64,000 nt of DNA from Verrucomicrobia bacterium LW23 (GCA_003054695.1 QAZA01000045.1:817956-881955); one strand, 5' to 3'; counted from the first letter of the stretch, positions 52,737 to 64,000 are shown. Numbers and translations are program-made. The notes: a model not told the origin generated them from the sequence alone.

Positions 52737-54476
52737 CTAATTCTTGTGCTTCTGCTTGTCCGTCGGCACAAACCAGCGGGAGATGTCGAAGCAGGGGCGG
52801 GGGCCGAAAGTCTCGATGCCTTGCCAGCGGATGTCCGCCGCGGTAAGTCCCTTGGGGGCAACGAGAAACGCGCAGGGAACCTCCGACGAGATGATGGCGT
52901 GGATCTTCTTGTACATCGCTTCGCGCTTCGCGTCGTCGTACTCCACGCGTCCTTCTTCAATCAGCTTGTCGACCTCCGCGTTTTTGTAGCCGAGGTTGTT
53001 GCTGCTGCCTTTCTTGTCGGCGCCGCTGCTGTGCCACAGCTGGTAGGGGTCGGACTTCATGTCCAGCGCCCAGCCCATCAGCATGCTGTCAAACTGCCAT
53101 TCGTCGATATGCTGAAGCGCGGCTGCCCACTCCAGTTTGCGGATCTCCAGCTTGATGCCGGCGCGCGCCAGGTCCTGCTGAACAATCTGGCTGATCTGCT
53201 CGTGAATCTGCCGGCCGGCGATAATCATCAGGCTAAAGGTGAACGGCTTGCCGTCCTTGTCCAGCACGCCGTCGCCGTCGGTATCCACCCAGCCGGCCTC
53301 GGCCAGCAGCTGTTTGGCGGCTTCGGGATCGAACGCGGTGGGCTTGACGTCGTGGTTGTAGCTGCCGCTTTTGATGTAGAACGGGCCGGAGACCGGCGTG
53401 GCGTAGCCCAGGTACACGCGCTCAATAATCTTGTTGCGATCGATCAGCAAATCCAGCGCCTTGCGCACTTTCAGGTCCGCAAACTGCGGCCGGCGCAGGT
53501 TAAAGCCCATGTAGCTGTAGGCCGGGAAATCGTAGGCGAGCTTGTGGAAGCGCTTGTCGTTCTCCGGCTTATCAATCTCGCGCTTCCACTGCAGGGGCAG
53601 GATGGCTTCGTACAGGTCGATGTTGCCGCTCTTGAGCTGCGTCATCGTCACCGTGTCGTCCACCAGCTTGCGCAGCACAATCCTGTCGGGAAAGACAGGC
53701 TTGTTCGCGGCGTCCCAGTAGCCGGGGTTGCGCTTGATGGTGATGGCGTTGCCGGTGTCCCACTTCTCGAACGTGTAGGGCCCGCTGCCCACGGGGGAGC
53801 GACCGGCGGGGTGCTTGTTAAAGTCGCCATCGCCATAAATGTGTTTGGGCAGGATGCCGACGCCGCCGATCATGTCAAAAAACTTGAAGTAGGGCTTGGA
53901 CGCCTTGAAGCGCACCGTGTGGTCGTCCAGCGCCTCCCATTTCTCCAGGTCGATGTAGTAGACCTGCAGGTGCGGCGCCTCCGTCTTGGGGTCCTTAAGG
54001 CGATCGAACGTGAAGATCACATCCGCCGCGGTAACGGGCTTGCCGTCGGACCACTTTGCGTTTTTGTTGAGCCTGAAGGTGAAGGTGAGTTTGTCCTCGG
54101 AGACCTCCCAGCTTTCCGCCAGGCCGCGCTCGTACTTTTGCGTCAAGGGGTTCTGGCCAATGAGCCCCTCGAAGATGCCGCCGTTGACCATGCCTTCGTA
54201 CACGTCGGTGGCCAGCAATGGGTTGAGCGTGCCGGGCTCCCCCGCCAGGTTGCGCACCATCCAGTCGCCCGTAACGGCACCGGCCGGCGCGGGGCGGGGA
54301 GGCGCGGGCGCATACACGCCGCCATCGGTAACCTGGGCGGGCGCCGCCGGCGCCTGGGCGCGGGCGGGGTAAACGGGAAGCGCGGCGGCAAGCGCCAGAG
54401 CGGCCAGGGGCATCGCAAGGGCCGCGCGCGAACGGCGGATCTCCGCAAAAAAGGGTGGGATCAGGGATCGCAACAT
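52737..54476 (-). CDS. Peptide/nickel-type extracellular solute-binding protein (SBP_bac_5)
   Basis: A 579-aa binding protein for oligopeptides or similar ligands delivered to a Dpp/Opp-type ABC transporter. It has a signal peptide with a long hydrophobic core (ALAMPLAALALAAALPVYPA, cleavage near ARAQA at 40), then the family markers EPGTLNPLLATDVYEG, LTFTFRLNKNAKWSDGKPVT, SPVGSGPYTFEKWDTG and the C-terminal WALDMKSDPYQLWHS. The start MLRSLIPP at 54476 was chosen; a GTG nine nt upstream is also possible. Permease genes are not nearby. Confidence 0.9.
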   Translation of the reverse strand: MLRSLIPPFFAEIRRSRAALAMPLAALALAAALPVYPARAQAPAAPAQVTDGGVYAPAPPRPAPAGAVTGDWMVRNLAGEPGTLNPLLATDVYEGMVNGGIFEGLIGQNPLTQKYERGLAESWEVSEDKLTFTFRLNKNAKWSDGKPVTAADVIFTFDRLKDPKTEAPHLQVYYIDLEKWEALDDHTVRFKASKPYFKFFDMIGGVGILPKHIYGDGDFNKHPAGRSPVGSGPYTFEKWDTGNAITIKRNPGYWDAANKPVFPDRIVLRKLVDDTVTMTQLKSGNIDLYEAILPLQWKREIDKPENDKRFHKLAYDFPAYSYMGFNLRRPQFADLKVRKALDLLIDRNKIIERVYLGYATPVSGPFYIKSGSYNHDVKPTAFDPEAAKQLLAEAGWVDTDGDGVLDKDGKPFTFSLMIIAGRQIHEQISQIVQQDLARAGIKLEIRKLEWAAALQHIDEWQFDSMLMGWALDMKSDPYQLWHSSGADKKGSSNNLGYKNAEVDKLIEEGRVEYDDAKREAMYKKIHAIISSEVPCAFLVAPKGLTAADIRWQGIETFGPRPCFDISRWFVPTDKQKHKN

Positions 54477-54485
54477 GATGGCCAC

Positions 54486-54514
54486 ACAGTAGCCCTATTC
54501 GGCCCCCACGCCAA
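54486..54514 (-). promoter_or_regulatory. Promoter abutting the peptide-binding protein gene
   Basis: On the minus strand TTGGCG (54514-54509), exactly 17 bp and TACTGT (54491-54486) end 9 nt before the ATG at 54476, and directly before an in-frame GTG. The mRNA would have a leader of 0-3 nt. Confidence 0.55.
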
Positions 54515-54726
54515 GCGATATGGCGCGGGATGGGGTTTGGTTTGAGAGAGCCCTGGCAACTTTTCCGTCCCTCCGCGCCGGGGCAGCGGAGAGGCTGGCC
54601 ATGCATCCGCAGTAAAGGTTCCTCAAAAAGTCCTCCGCCCCGTTGCAGGTTATGGTAGTGTGTGGTCAGGGTCATCGCGGCTTGTGCGAGCGCGGAGTCC
54701 TCCTCCAAGTCCCCCACGGTATTGCT

Positions 54727-55305
54727 ATGAAATTCCCTTTCCTTATACGGCTAGCCGCCGCCCTTGTGGTGGCGATGTCTCTGCCGGCATACATGGCGCC
54801 GGCCGTTGCCGCTAAACCGGCAGGCAAGTCCACGGAGTCCCGACGCGACGGCAAGGCGCCTGCGGGCACCGGGTATGTCCGTATCATCAGCCCGGATTCG
54901 GGGCAGACCTTTGCGAACTTTGATATTCTGCACCAGCGCCTGCTGTGGAGCAAAACGCGGCAGGAGCTGCGCGCGCAAATCCGGTTCAGCAACCTTAAGT
55001 ACACGGATCGCCTGGTGCGGCGCGAGGACGACCTGCTCGACTTTCGCCTGCCGGGGGCGCGGCTTGATCCGGCCACGGGGATTATCACCGCCCCCTCCAG
55101 TACGGGAAGTCGCGTAGTGATAGGGCGTTACGTCAATCAGGTACTGGGCACCTCCATCCTTTTTGCGCCGTACGCGTTCGTTACTATCTATCACTCGCAC
55201 GGGCGGATTAACGTGGCATTGACGGCCAACCCGCGCACGGGCCCGGTGGATTTGCACTGGCAGGTGCGCGGTCGCGAGATGAGCTGGCGCAAGTTGTTTG
55301 ATTAG
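54727..55305 (+). CDS. Exported protein (192 aa)
   Basis: A signal peptide (MKFPFLIRLAAALVVAMSLP, cleavage near AVAAK) precedes a basic linker and a beta-rich mature domain (VRIISPDSGQTFANFDIL, RVVIGRYVNQVLGTSILFAP, INVALTANPRTGPVDLHWQV). No family is recognised. It is divergent from the peptide-binding protein gene and reads towards the secretin gene 279 bp downstream, which has its own promoter. Confidence 0.65.
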   Translation: MKFPFLIRLAAALVVAMSLPAYMAPAVAAKPAGKSTESRRDGKAPAGTGYVRIISPDSGQTFANFDILHQRLLWSKTRQELRAQIRFSNLKYTDRLVRREDDLLDFRLPGARLDPATGIITAPSSTGSRVVIGRYVNQVLGTSILFAPYAFVTIYHSHGRINVALTANPRTGPVDLHWQVRGREMSWRKLFD

Positions 55306-55356
55306 AGGCTGCCGGCTTCGAACTCGAATCGCGCGCCAGGATCACTCCATCCCCAT

Positions 55357-55408
55357 CCCCTCCGTGCAATCAATTTCATATGAAGGGGGAGTTATTAACC
55401 ACGGAACA
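55357..55408. repeat. ACCACGGA-type repeat (family E), inverted pair
   Basis: CCCCTCCGTG (55357-55366) and CACGGAGGGG (55399-55408) are a perfect 10-bp inverted repeat; AACCACGGAACACACGGAGG (from 55388) is a clear family E unit. GTCGACTGTCGACACTCTCC near 55442-55461 follows, echoing the 48892 site. Confidence 0.75.
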
Positions 55409-55549
55409 CACGGAGGGGAGAAGGGGACCTTTCTCCACGATAGTCGACTGTCGACACTCTCCAGAGCAGGTTATGGCGGCGGCTGCGCATCGCGGAGGGG
55501 AGTGCGACTGCTTTTTACGGACTTTTATATAAAAACTTCCATGCCGGGC

Positions 55550-55578
55550 TTGATTGTTTCAAGGAAAAAAGCTTTAGT
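55550..55578 (+). promoter_or_regulatory. Promoter abutting the secretin start
   Basis: TTGATT (55550-55555), exactly 17 bp and TTTAGT (55573-55578) are followed after 6 nt by the ATG at 55585, predicting a leaderless mRNA for the secretin. Confidence 0.5.
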
Positions 55579-55584
55579 TGCGGC

Positions 55585-58353
55585 ATGTCGCACCGCGATT
55601 ACACGTTTCTGGCGTGCGTATTAGGAGTGTTTTTACTCTTTTTCGCAGAAAAAATGCGCGCCGAAGAAAAGCCTTACGGCCCCCCCGAAGGTCCCGTCCT
55701 CCTTGCGGACGGACCCGCATCGGCCCCTTCGCAGCGCCCTGGTGCATCCAGCGATGGCGCAACGCCTTACATCATTTCGCGAGGCCCCTCCAACGTCCCG
55801 GCCGGCATCCCCTGGCAGCGTGGCGAGTTTAACGTGCTGGCCCAGGATCAGGACCTGCGCGACCTGCTGCGCCAGTTTGCCACCGCCTACGGCGTGCGCA
55901 TCTCCGTCAGCGACAAGATTGACGTGAAGGTGAGCGGCCGGTTCGAGGGGCTTCGGCCTGAGGAATTTCTGGAGCAGATGTGCCGCGCGTACAACCTGAT
56001 GACGTTTTACGACGGCAACATGCTCTACGTGTACCGCAACGACGAATCGAGCTCCACCATCATCCAGCTGCGCAAAGTGCCGCCCAGCCGCCTGCTTAAC
56101 GTGCTGCGCCTGTTGGGCTTAAGTCACCCCGCCTACGCCATCCGCGCGGTGGAGGACGAGGGCATCCTCATGGTCAGCGGCCCGCCTAAGTTTCTGGAGA
56201 CGGTGAACGACCTGGCGACCAAGATGGACACCACCGCGCAGTCCGCGCCCGCCGAGGCAACGCTCCGGGTCTTCTACCTTAAAAACGCCTGGGCCAACGA
56301 TCTGACGTTCGACTATCGCGACACTTCCGTCACCGTGCCGGGTGTCGCCACCTCGCTGCAAAACCTGATGGCCGGGGGCGCCAGCCCAGTGGGCAGCAAC
56401 GGCGTAACCACGCGCAGCCTGCGCAGCGGCACCGTCCCCAACCTGATGGGCAAAGGCCTGGCCTCCGAGCGGCCCCAGGCGGCGCCCGGCACCCGCCAGG
56501 TGGCGCCCACCCAGCTTAACAACGCCAAGGCAAGTACCGTATCCACAGAGGGTAACGGCGCCAGCGGCGGCACCTCCTCCAACCGCGCGCGTGGCGAGGG
56601 GCAGAACGCCGGGCAGGGCGATGGCATGGGCAATATTGCCACCTCGGGCGGCGGCCAGCTGGCGGCCGGCGAGGTGCAGCCGGTGATTCAGGCCGACGTA
56701 CGCCTCAACGCGGTAATCGTGCGCGACTCCAAGGACAAGATGGAGCAGTACGAGACGCTGATCGACGCTCTGGACCAGCCGGTCGAAGTCATCGAGATTA
56801 CCGCGGCCATTGTGGACGTGGAGAGCACCTACACCTACCAGCTGGGCATCGACTGGTCGTTCAGCACCGCTGGCGAGAGCAACGCCACGGGCATTGGCCT
56901 GGCGCCCGGCACCAGCAGCACCAGCACTGCCAACGGCGGCGCATCGCCCCTGGCGCCAAGCAGCGGCGCGGTGCCCGGAGCCAACCTGCCTTCCTTCTCC
57001 AACCTCGTCCCGGGCAGCGGCCTTAACTTTGCGACGGTGATTGTGGACAGCGGTATGACGTTCCTGGCCAACGTCAAGGCGCTGGAGAGCCAGGGCCGCG
57101 CCCGCACGCTCTCGCGCCCCTCTGTACTGACGCTGGACAACGTGGAGGCGCTGATCCAGCGCGAGGAGACCGCGTACGTCAAAGTCAACGGCTTTCAGGC
57201 GGTCGACCTGTTCAACGTCTCCACGGGCGTCAAGCTTAAGGTAACGCCGCACGTCATCGACGACAAGGGCGGGCGCCGGCGCGTCAAGCTGGTGGTGGAT
57301 ATTGAGGACGGCTCCTTTACGGCCAGCAGTACCACCGACGGCGTGCCCAACGTGCAGCAAAGCAACATCAACACGCAAAGCGTGATTATGGAGCGCCAGA
57401 GCCTGCTCGTCGGCGGCATTTTCCGTGAGGAGGACAACAAGAACGAATCGGGCATCCCGTTCATCCGCAAAGTGCCGCTCGTCGGCGCGCTGTTCAAGCA
57501 GGACCTTCGCAACAAGCGCAAGCTGGAGCGGCTGTTTCTGATTACCCCGCGCATCGTCAAGCTGTGCCAGAGCGACACGCGCATCCCCACCGTGCTGGAT
57601 AACAGCGCCCTGCCGGAGGCCGGCGAAGGCCACCCGCCGGTGACGAGCAGCGACCCGATGCGTCGCGCCACCGAGATGTATCCCCCGGACGGCATGCGCG
57701 GCGTGGAAGGGCGCGCCAACTCCACCTACAACCTGCGCAATATTGCGAAGCCGGAGCCCGACCCCGTGCTGCGCGATTCGCGCTCGTCCTACCGCTCGTC
57801 CCACCCGGATAAATCGCGCAACAGCATGCCGGCGCCCATCCGCAGCCGCACCGTTCCGGCCGAGCCTTCGGAGCCGCTGCGCATCCCGCCCTTTAGCCAG
57901 AATCAGAACGGGGGGGGGAGCGATGCGCGGGGCACCGGCAGCAACACCGCCACGGCGTCCGGCACCGCCACCTCTTCTTCCTCCATCCCGCAACGCGGCC
58001 GGCGGACAAGCCCGGCCGTCAGCCGCGGCGAGGCGTTGGCGCCGGCTCCGTCCGCTCCGGCGGCGCCCCGTGCCGTGCCGGCGCCCGCGCGGCGCACACC
58101 GGCCAGCCAGCCTGCTGCTCCCGCTCCCGCCCCTGCGTCACCGGCGCCGGCCCCAGCGCCGTCGTCGCCGGGCGCGCCCCCGATGTCCCCCGAGTCGGTC
58201 GCCGCCAACCGCCGCGCCATGGGCGATGGAGGCTACGCGGAGCCCTCTCCGGCCCCCGCTCCGCGAGCCACGGCCGTCACGCCCGGCGATCCCGCGCCCG
58301 CCCCCGCCGAGGCAGCCACGCCACGGAGATCGGCGCAGCGCAGCAAGAATTAG
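55585..58353 (+). CDS. Secretin resembling type III secretion ring protein SctC
   Basis: Secretins form the outer-membrane channel of type II and III systems and type IV pili. This 922-aa protein has a signal peptide (1-27), an N0/SctC-type domain (76-150: FNVLAQDQDLRDLLRQF then ISVSDKIDVKVSGRF and FYDGNMLYVY), a ring domain with VSGPPKFLETV (197-207), a third ring domain with a Gly/Ser/Asn-rich insert (255-365) ending IQADVRLNAVIVRD, and the secretin core with VPLVGALFKQDLRNKRKLER and ITPRI (400-660). The YscC/CdsC-like phrases VSGPP and TFDYRDTSVTVPGVATSLQ point to type III rather than GspD. The last 260 residues are Pro/Ala/Ser-rich and unlike secretins. No other type III gene is in the window. 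Confidence 0.85.
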   Translation: MSHRDYTFLACVLGVFLLFFAEKMRAEEKPYGPPEGPVLLADGPASAPSQRPGASSDGATPYIISRGPSNVPAGIPWQRGEFNVLAQDQDLRDLLRQFATAYGVRISVSDKIDVKVSGRFEGLRPEEFLEQMCRAYNLMTFYDGNMLYVYRNDESSSTIIQLRKVPPSRLLNVLRLLGLSHPAYAIRAVEDEGILMVSGPPKFLETVNDLATKMDTTAQSAPAEATLRVFYLKNAWANDLTFDYRDTSVTVPGVATSLQNLMAGGASPVGSNGVTTRSLRSGTVPNLMGKGLASERPQAAPGTRQVAPTQLNNAKASTVSTEGNGASGGTSSNRARGEGQNAGQGDGMGNIATSGGGQLAAGEVQPVIQADVRLNAVIVRDSKDKMEQYETLIDALDQPVEVIEITAAIVDVESTYTYQLGIDWSFSTAGESNATGIGLAPGTSSTSTANGGASPLAPSSGAVPGANLPSFSNLVPGSGLNFATVIVDSGMTFLANVKALESQGRARTLSRPSVLTLDNVEALIQREETAYVKVNGFQAVDLFNVSTGVKLKVTPHVIDDKGGRRRVKLVVDIEDGSFTASSTTDGVPNVQQSNINTQSVIMERQSLLVGGIFREEDNKNESGIPFIRKVPLVGALFKQDLRNKRKLERLFLITPRIVKLCQSDTRIPTVLDNSALPEAGEGHPPVTSSDPMRRATEMYPPDGMRGVEGRANSTYNLRNIAKPEPDPVLRDSRSSYRSSHPDKSRNSMPAPIRSRTVPAEPSEPLRIPPFSQNQNGGGSDARGTGSNTATASGTATSSSSIPQRGRRTSPAVSRGEALAPAPSAPAAPRAVPAPARRTPASQPAAPAPAPASPAPAPAPSSPGAPPMSPESVAANRRAMGDGGYAEPSPAPAPRATAVTPGDPAPAPAEAATPRRSAQRSKN

Positions 58354-58585
58354 CGGCGCTTCCTGCTCGCAGGCAGCCGAGCGGCCTCCGGGAGTAGCTG
58401 AACGAATTCGGCAACCATAAACTGGACACGTGTCTGCAGGAGGCGCTGCAGGTCGTGGATTTGATGCAAGATCGCGGGGCGGTCCGTCTGAAGGAGACCA
58501 GCGGTGCTCACTGCATGGCTGGTCCCTCGTCATCTTCGGCATCTTCCACCCCATCTCCAGAGTCATCTTTTTATCCGGTACTTCC
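58354..58585 (+). other. Gap with possible decayed coding remnant
   Basis: From about 58402 one frame reads LNEFGNHKLDTCLQEALQVV and on through DLMQDRGAVRLKETSG without a start codon. It looks protein-like but has no family match that I recognise, so it may be a gene relic or chance. Confidence 0.2.
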
Positions 58586-59155
58586 ATGAATCCTCGTTAT
58601 ACCCAGCTTCGCCTTATCCCCGCCTTCCTCCTTGCTGTGCTGGGGTTTGCGGCAACGGCCGGCATCCTTTCCGCGGCGGAGGGCAAGACGCCGGCGGTGC
58701 TGAAGCAGGGCGATCGCGTGGTGGCGACGACGAAGCACGGCACGGTGGAGATTACCGCCACCGGCGAAAAGGAGCGCACCTTCAGCTGGGCGCCCGGCAA
58801 AGTCTACACCGTCAGGTTCGAGCAACCCGGGCCCGCCGGCGACGCCTACCTGGAAAAGCGCGGCATCGGCATCTCCCCCGGCCCGGACGGCATCCGGCTG
58901 CTCAGCGTGGGCGAGTTCACCAACAACGGCCCCACGCGCAAGGACATCGTGCTGGACCTGCTGTTTAACGGCCACCCCAAAGGCGGCAACCCCGACATGG
59001 TGTGGACAGCGGACGGCCTGGTCGTCTACTTCAACCCCACACCTACGCGGGATTGCATGGTCATCCATGTCTTTCAGCTGCGCATTAACGGCAAAAAGCC
59101 CGGCAACATCCCGCTGCCCAAACACGGCTCTGTAAAGGTGCATCGCGCGGCGTAA
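58586..59155 (+). CDS. Exported protein (189 aa)
   Basis: The ATG at 58586 (MNPRYTQLR) starts a good signal peptide with core LIPAFLLAVLGFAATAGIL and cleavage near LSAAEG. The mature protein of about 155 residues is beta-rich (VVATTKHGTVEITATGEKE, LLSVGEFTNNGPTRKDIVLD) with a single Cys, and no known domain is recognised. A longer upstream frame is ignored because it lacks a start with leader character. It may be co-expressed with the secretin but is separated by 232 bp. Confidence 0.65.
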   Translation: MNPRYTQLRLIPAFLLAVLGFAATAGILSAAEGKTPAVLKQGDRVVATTKHGTVEITATGEKERTFSWAPGKVYTVRFEQPGPAGDAYLEKRGIGISPGPDGIRLLSVGEFTNNGPTRKDIVLDLLFNGHPKGGNPDMVWTADGLVVYFNPTPTRDCMVIHVFQLRINGKKPGNIPLPKHGSVKVHRAA

Positions 59156-61064
<1,909 letters not shown>

Positions 61065-61219
61065 CCTCGCGTCATCGCCCCCGGCCTGCCGGGTATCGGC
61101 GGCGGTTCGCTGCAATCGCCGCCCGCTGCCTTCTCCGTCGGTACGTCCGCATTCGAATTGCAGTTCCTCCTCCTCCCCCCTCACACTAGTCTCAAACAGC
61201 CACTACTGGCACGGTTTCC

Positions 61220-63559
61220 ATGGCATACGTCATCTTTGTCGCGGGTCTCGCGTTTCTCTTCTTTGTCCTCTCGTACATTTTGTCTGAGGGGGAGCAGCAG
61301 CGCCGTTTCTGGGGTTTGCTGGCTATTATTTCCAGCCTTATCATCAGCGTTGTGTCGATCTACTCCCACCCCGTCAAGATGGGTCTGGACCTGAAGGGCG
61401 GTATCTCCTTCCTGGTGGAGATGGAAGGCAACCCGCCGCCGGAGGCGATGAGCCAGGCGGTCAGCGTTATCCGCAAGCGCATGGATAGCACTGGCATGGC
61501 GGAAATCACCATCCAGCCCGTGGGCAACAACCGCATCAGCGTGTCGATCCCCGACGTGAATCAGGATCAGCGCGCCAGCGTGGAAGCCCAGCTGAGCAAA
61601 GTGGCGAAGCTGGAGTTCCGCGTGGTGCACCAGAACACCGACCAGCTCGCCCCCATGGCCGCCGTTCAGGGCCTGCCCCCGCAGCTGCAGGACGACTGGG
61701 AAGTGCTGACCGAGTACAACCGCCCCCGCCTGCCCAATGGCGCGCGCGATCCCAAAGCCAAGCCGGTGGCCTACCCCATCATCGTCAGCAAAACGGTGGA
61801 GCTGGGCGGCAAGGATGTCTCGTACGCTAAAGTCAATGTCGACCAGGCCGCGCATGTGGTGGTGGAGCTGACACTGAAGGGCGAAGGCGCCACCAGGTGG
61901 GCCGAGCTGACTGGCCAGCTGGTGGGTCAGCGCCTGGCCATTGTGCTGGATAAAGAGGTGAAGTCCGCCCCCGTCATTAAATCGCGCATCGATGGCGGCC
62001 AGGCCGTTATCAGCGGCGACTTTACGGTGGAGGAGGCGCAGGAGCTTGCGTCCTCGCTGATGAACCCGCTGGAATCTCCGGTCAAGATCATCGATCGCCG
62101 CTATGTGGATGCCTCTCTCGGTGCGGACTCGGTGCGATCCGGCTTTACCGCGGGCATCATCGCCACGCTGGGCGTTATTGCGTACATGGTGGTGTACTAC
62201 CGCGTGGCGGGCGCGATCTCCGTGGTGGCGCTCTTCGCTAACATCGTGCTGCTGTTTGGGTTGCTGACGCAGTTCCAGTTTACGCTCACGCTGCCGGGTA
62301 TCGCCGGCGTGGTGCTGACCATCGGTATGGCGGTGGACGCCAACGTGCTGATTTACGAGCGCATACGGGACGAACAGGCGGCGGGCAAACCGCTTAGCCA
62401 CGCCATCGACGCCGGCTTCGACCGCGCGTTCAGCGCCATCCTGGACTCCAACGTAACAACCCTGATTCCCGCCGTCATCCTGGCCCTGCTGGGCAGCGGC
62501 CCGCTGCGCGGCTTTGCAATGACCCTGACGCTCGGTATCGTGGCGAATCTCTTCGCGGCTATTGTTGTCAGCCGCAATTGCTTTGACTGGCTGCTTGCCA
62601 CCAAAAAGCTTGAGCGCATTACCATGATGCAGTTCCTCGCCAACCCCACGTACGACTTCCTGAAGTACCGCTGGCAGGGCATCTTTGCCTCCGTGGCAGT
62701 GCTGGCGCTGGGCTGCGCCTTTGCCTACATCAACTCCAAAACGCTGCTGGGCATCGACTTTGTCGGCGGCAGCAGCCTGGTGCTGAAGTTTGAGAAACCG
62801 GTTGAAACCGACGCCATCCGCAAGGCGCTGACCGACGCCGGCATCAGCTCCGGCCTGGTGCAGTATGGCGGCGATATAAGAGACCGCGTGCTGCAGGTGC
62901 AGACGGAAAGCGGCAAGGGGGACGCGGCGGAAAAGCTGCTCATCGAGAAGTTCCCGGACGCGAAGTTTAAGCACGGCAGCCTGGAGGAAGTCGGCCCCGC
63001 CTTCGGCCGCGAGCTGGCGCAGCGCGCCTTGCTGGCGCTGAGCCTCGGCCTCATCGGCATCCTGGTCTACAGCGCCATCCGCTTTGAGTGGAGCTTTGCG
63101 ATCGCCGCGACAATCGGCCAGATTCACGACGTGCTGATCGCACTGAGCTTCATGGCCATCCTTAACCGCGAGCTCAACCTCACGCTCGTCGGCGCGTTCC
63201 TCACCATCGCGGGTTACTCGATCAACGACAAGATCGTGGTGTTCGACCGCATCCGCGAAGGCATCGCGGCCAACGAGAAGGGTACGTTCTACGAGATCAT
63301 CAACCGCAGTCTGAACCTCACGCTGGCGCGCACCATCCTCACGGGCGGCTCGTGCGTCATCGCGTGCCTTGCGCTGATTTTCTTCGGCGGCCAGGTTATC
63401 CACGACTTCTCCGTGGCGATGCTCATCGGTATCCTCTCCGGTATCTACAGCTCGCACTTCACCTCCCCCGTCATCGCCTGGTGGCTGGACAGCTACCGCG
63501 ACCGCGTGGCCGCCGAAACCGGCCACAAAGGCAACACGGCGGAGACGATGCCCGCGTAA
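61220..63559 (+). CDS. secDF: Fused protein translocase subunit SecDF
   Basis: This 779-aa protein joins SecD and SecF, the proton-driven motor that pulls secreted proteins out of the Sec channel. The SecD half has two N-terminal helices, GLDLKGGISFLVEM, the P1 domain (about 55-280) and VLTIGMAVDANVLIYERIRDE minus its ends; the SecF half begins near 490 with LGIDFVGGSSLVLKF and contains IAGYSINDKIVVFDRIRE. Twelve helices are expected. It fits the export load suggested by the many signal peptides in the window. Confidence 0.97.
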   Translation: MAYVIFVAGLAFLFFVLSYILSEGEQQRRFWGLLAIISSLIISVVSIYSHPVKMGLDLKGGISFLVEMEGNPPPEAMSQAVSVIRKRMDSTGMAEITIQPVGNNRISVSIPDVNQDQRASVEAQLSKVAKLEFRVVHQNTDQLAPMAAVQGLPPQLQDDWEVLTEYNRPRLPNGARDPKAKPVAYPIIVSKTVELGGKDVSYAKVNVDQAAHVVVELTLKGEGATRWAELTGQLVGQRLAIVLDKEVKSAPVIKSRIDGGQAVISGDFTVEEAQELASSLMNPLESPVKIIDRRYVDASLGADSVRSGFTAGIIATLGVIAYMVVYYRVAGAISVVALFANIVLLFGLLTQFQFTLTLPGIAGVVLTIGMAVDANVLIYERIRDEQAAGKPLSHAIDAGFDRAFSAILDSNVTTLIPAVILALLGSGPLRGFAMTLTLGIVANLFAAIVVSRNCFDWLLATKKLERITMMQFLANPTYDFLKYRWQGIFASVAVLALGCAFAYINSKTLLGIDFVGGSSLVLKFEKPVETDAIRKALTDAGISSGLVQYGGDIRDRVLQVQTESGKGDAAEKLLIEKFPDAKFKHGSLEEVGPAFGRELAQRALLALSLGLIGILVYSAIRFEWSFAIAATIGQIHDVLIALSFMAILNRELNLTLVGAFLTIAGYSINDKIVVFDRIREGIAANEKGTFYEIINRSLNLTLARTILTGGSCVIACLALIFFGGQVIHDFSVAMLIGILSGIYSSHFTSPVIAWWLDSYRDRVAAETGHKGNTAETMPA

Positions 63560-64000
<441 letters not shown>

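Noticed and set aside
58387-58585. Short protein-like frame after the secretin
   Set aside because: No start codon and no recognisable family; kept only as a low-confidence remnant.
61181-63526. Long antisense frame opposite secDF
   Set aside because: It is a composition shadow; SecD and SecF motifs on the other strand are unambiguous.

Overview
The window is about 62% G+C (estimated by eye) and reads as a chromosomal segment of a Gram-negative bacterium of the PVC group, most likely Verrucomicrobiota. LpxK implies a lipid A outer membrane. The secretin at 55585-58353 resembles the type III secretion SctC family found in PVC bacteria. DUF5069 and GYF_2-type proteins, scarce Shine-Dalgarno sequences and many palindromic intergenic repeats fit the same group. 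The assignment is inference; there is no rRNA or phylogenetic marker analysis here, although dnaX, hemL, secDF and the start of obg are present.

Layout. 1-8216: dnaX, an acetyltransferase, an orphan pstB, three small membrane proteins and a proline-rich lipoprotein. 8351-16404: two tandem giant two-partner-type adhesins (1500 and 1095 aa) with near-identical N-termini. 16529-23957: an LPS block (lpxK overlapping a GT4 glycosyltransferase), hemL, a HATPase anti-sigma kinase, a MoxR ATPase and a VapBC-like pair whose PIN toxin is interrupted in frame by a 228-bp palindromic element. 24027-35913: oxidoreductases, two VOC proteins, a large TPR membrane protein, an epimerase fused to an exported domain, and a STAS/anti-sigma partner-switching pair. 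36504-48586: a secreted two-gene operon with a strong terminator, a Gfo/Idh/MocA dehydrogenase, DUF5069, the overlapping pyrR-pyrB-pyrC operon, an acyltransferase and a polytopic glycosyltransferase-like protein. 49041-59155: a membrane-anchored beta-propeller, two solute-binding proteins without permeases, exported proteins and the secretin. 59510-64000: tgt-yajC-secDF and the start of obg.

How the genes work together. tgt-yajC-secDF gives tRNA queuosine exchange plus the accessory Sec motor, which would serve the many exported proteins here. pyrRBC forms a translationally coupled pyrimidine unit. lpxK and the GT4 enzyme build lipid A and LPS core. The HATPase and STAS proteins look like a signalling module controlling a sigma factor or phosphatase that is not in the window.

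Two features run through the whole window. First, nearly every sizeable intergenic gap carries a palindromic repeat from one of a few families (GGGGACAAAGCCGCTAAG type, CGCAAAG heptamers, ACCACGGA heptamers, and CAACCCCAACG cruciforms). Second, at least nine genes have a -10-like hexamer 4-9 nt before the start codon, which suggests leaderless or nearly leaderless mRNAs. No CRISPR array, tRNA, rRNA or intact transposase was recognised.
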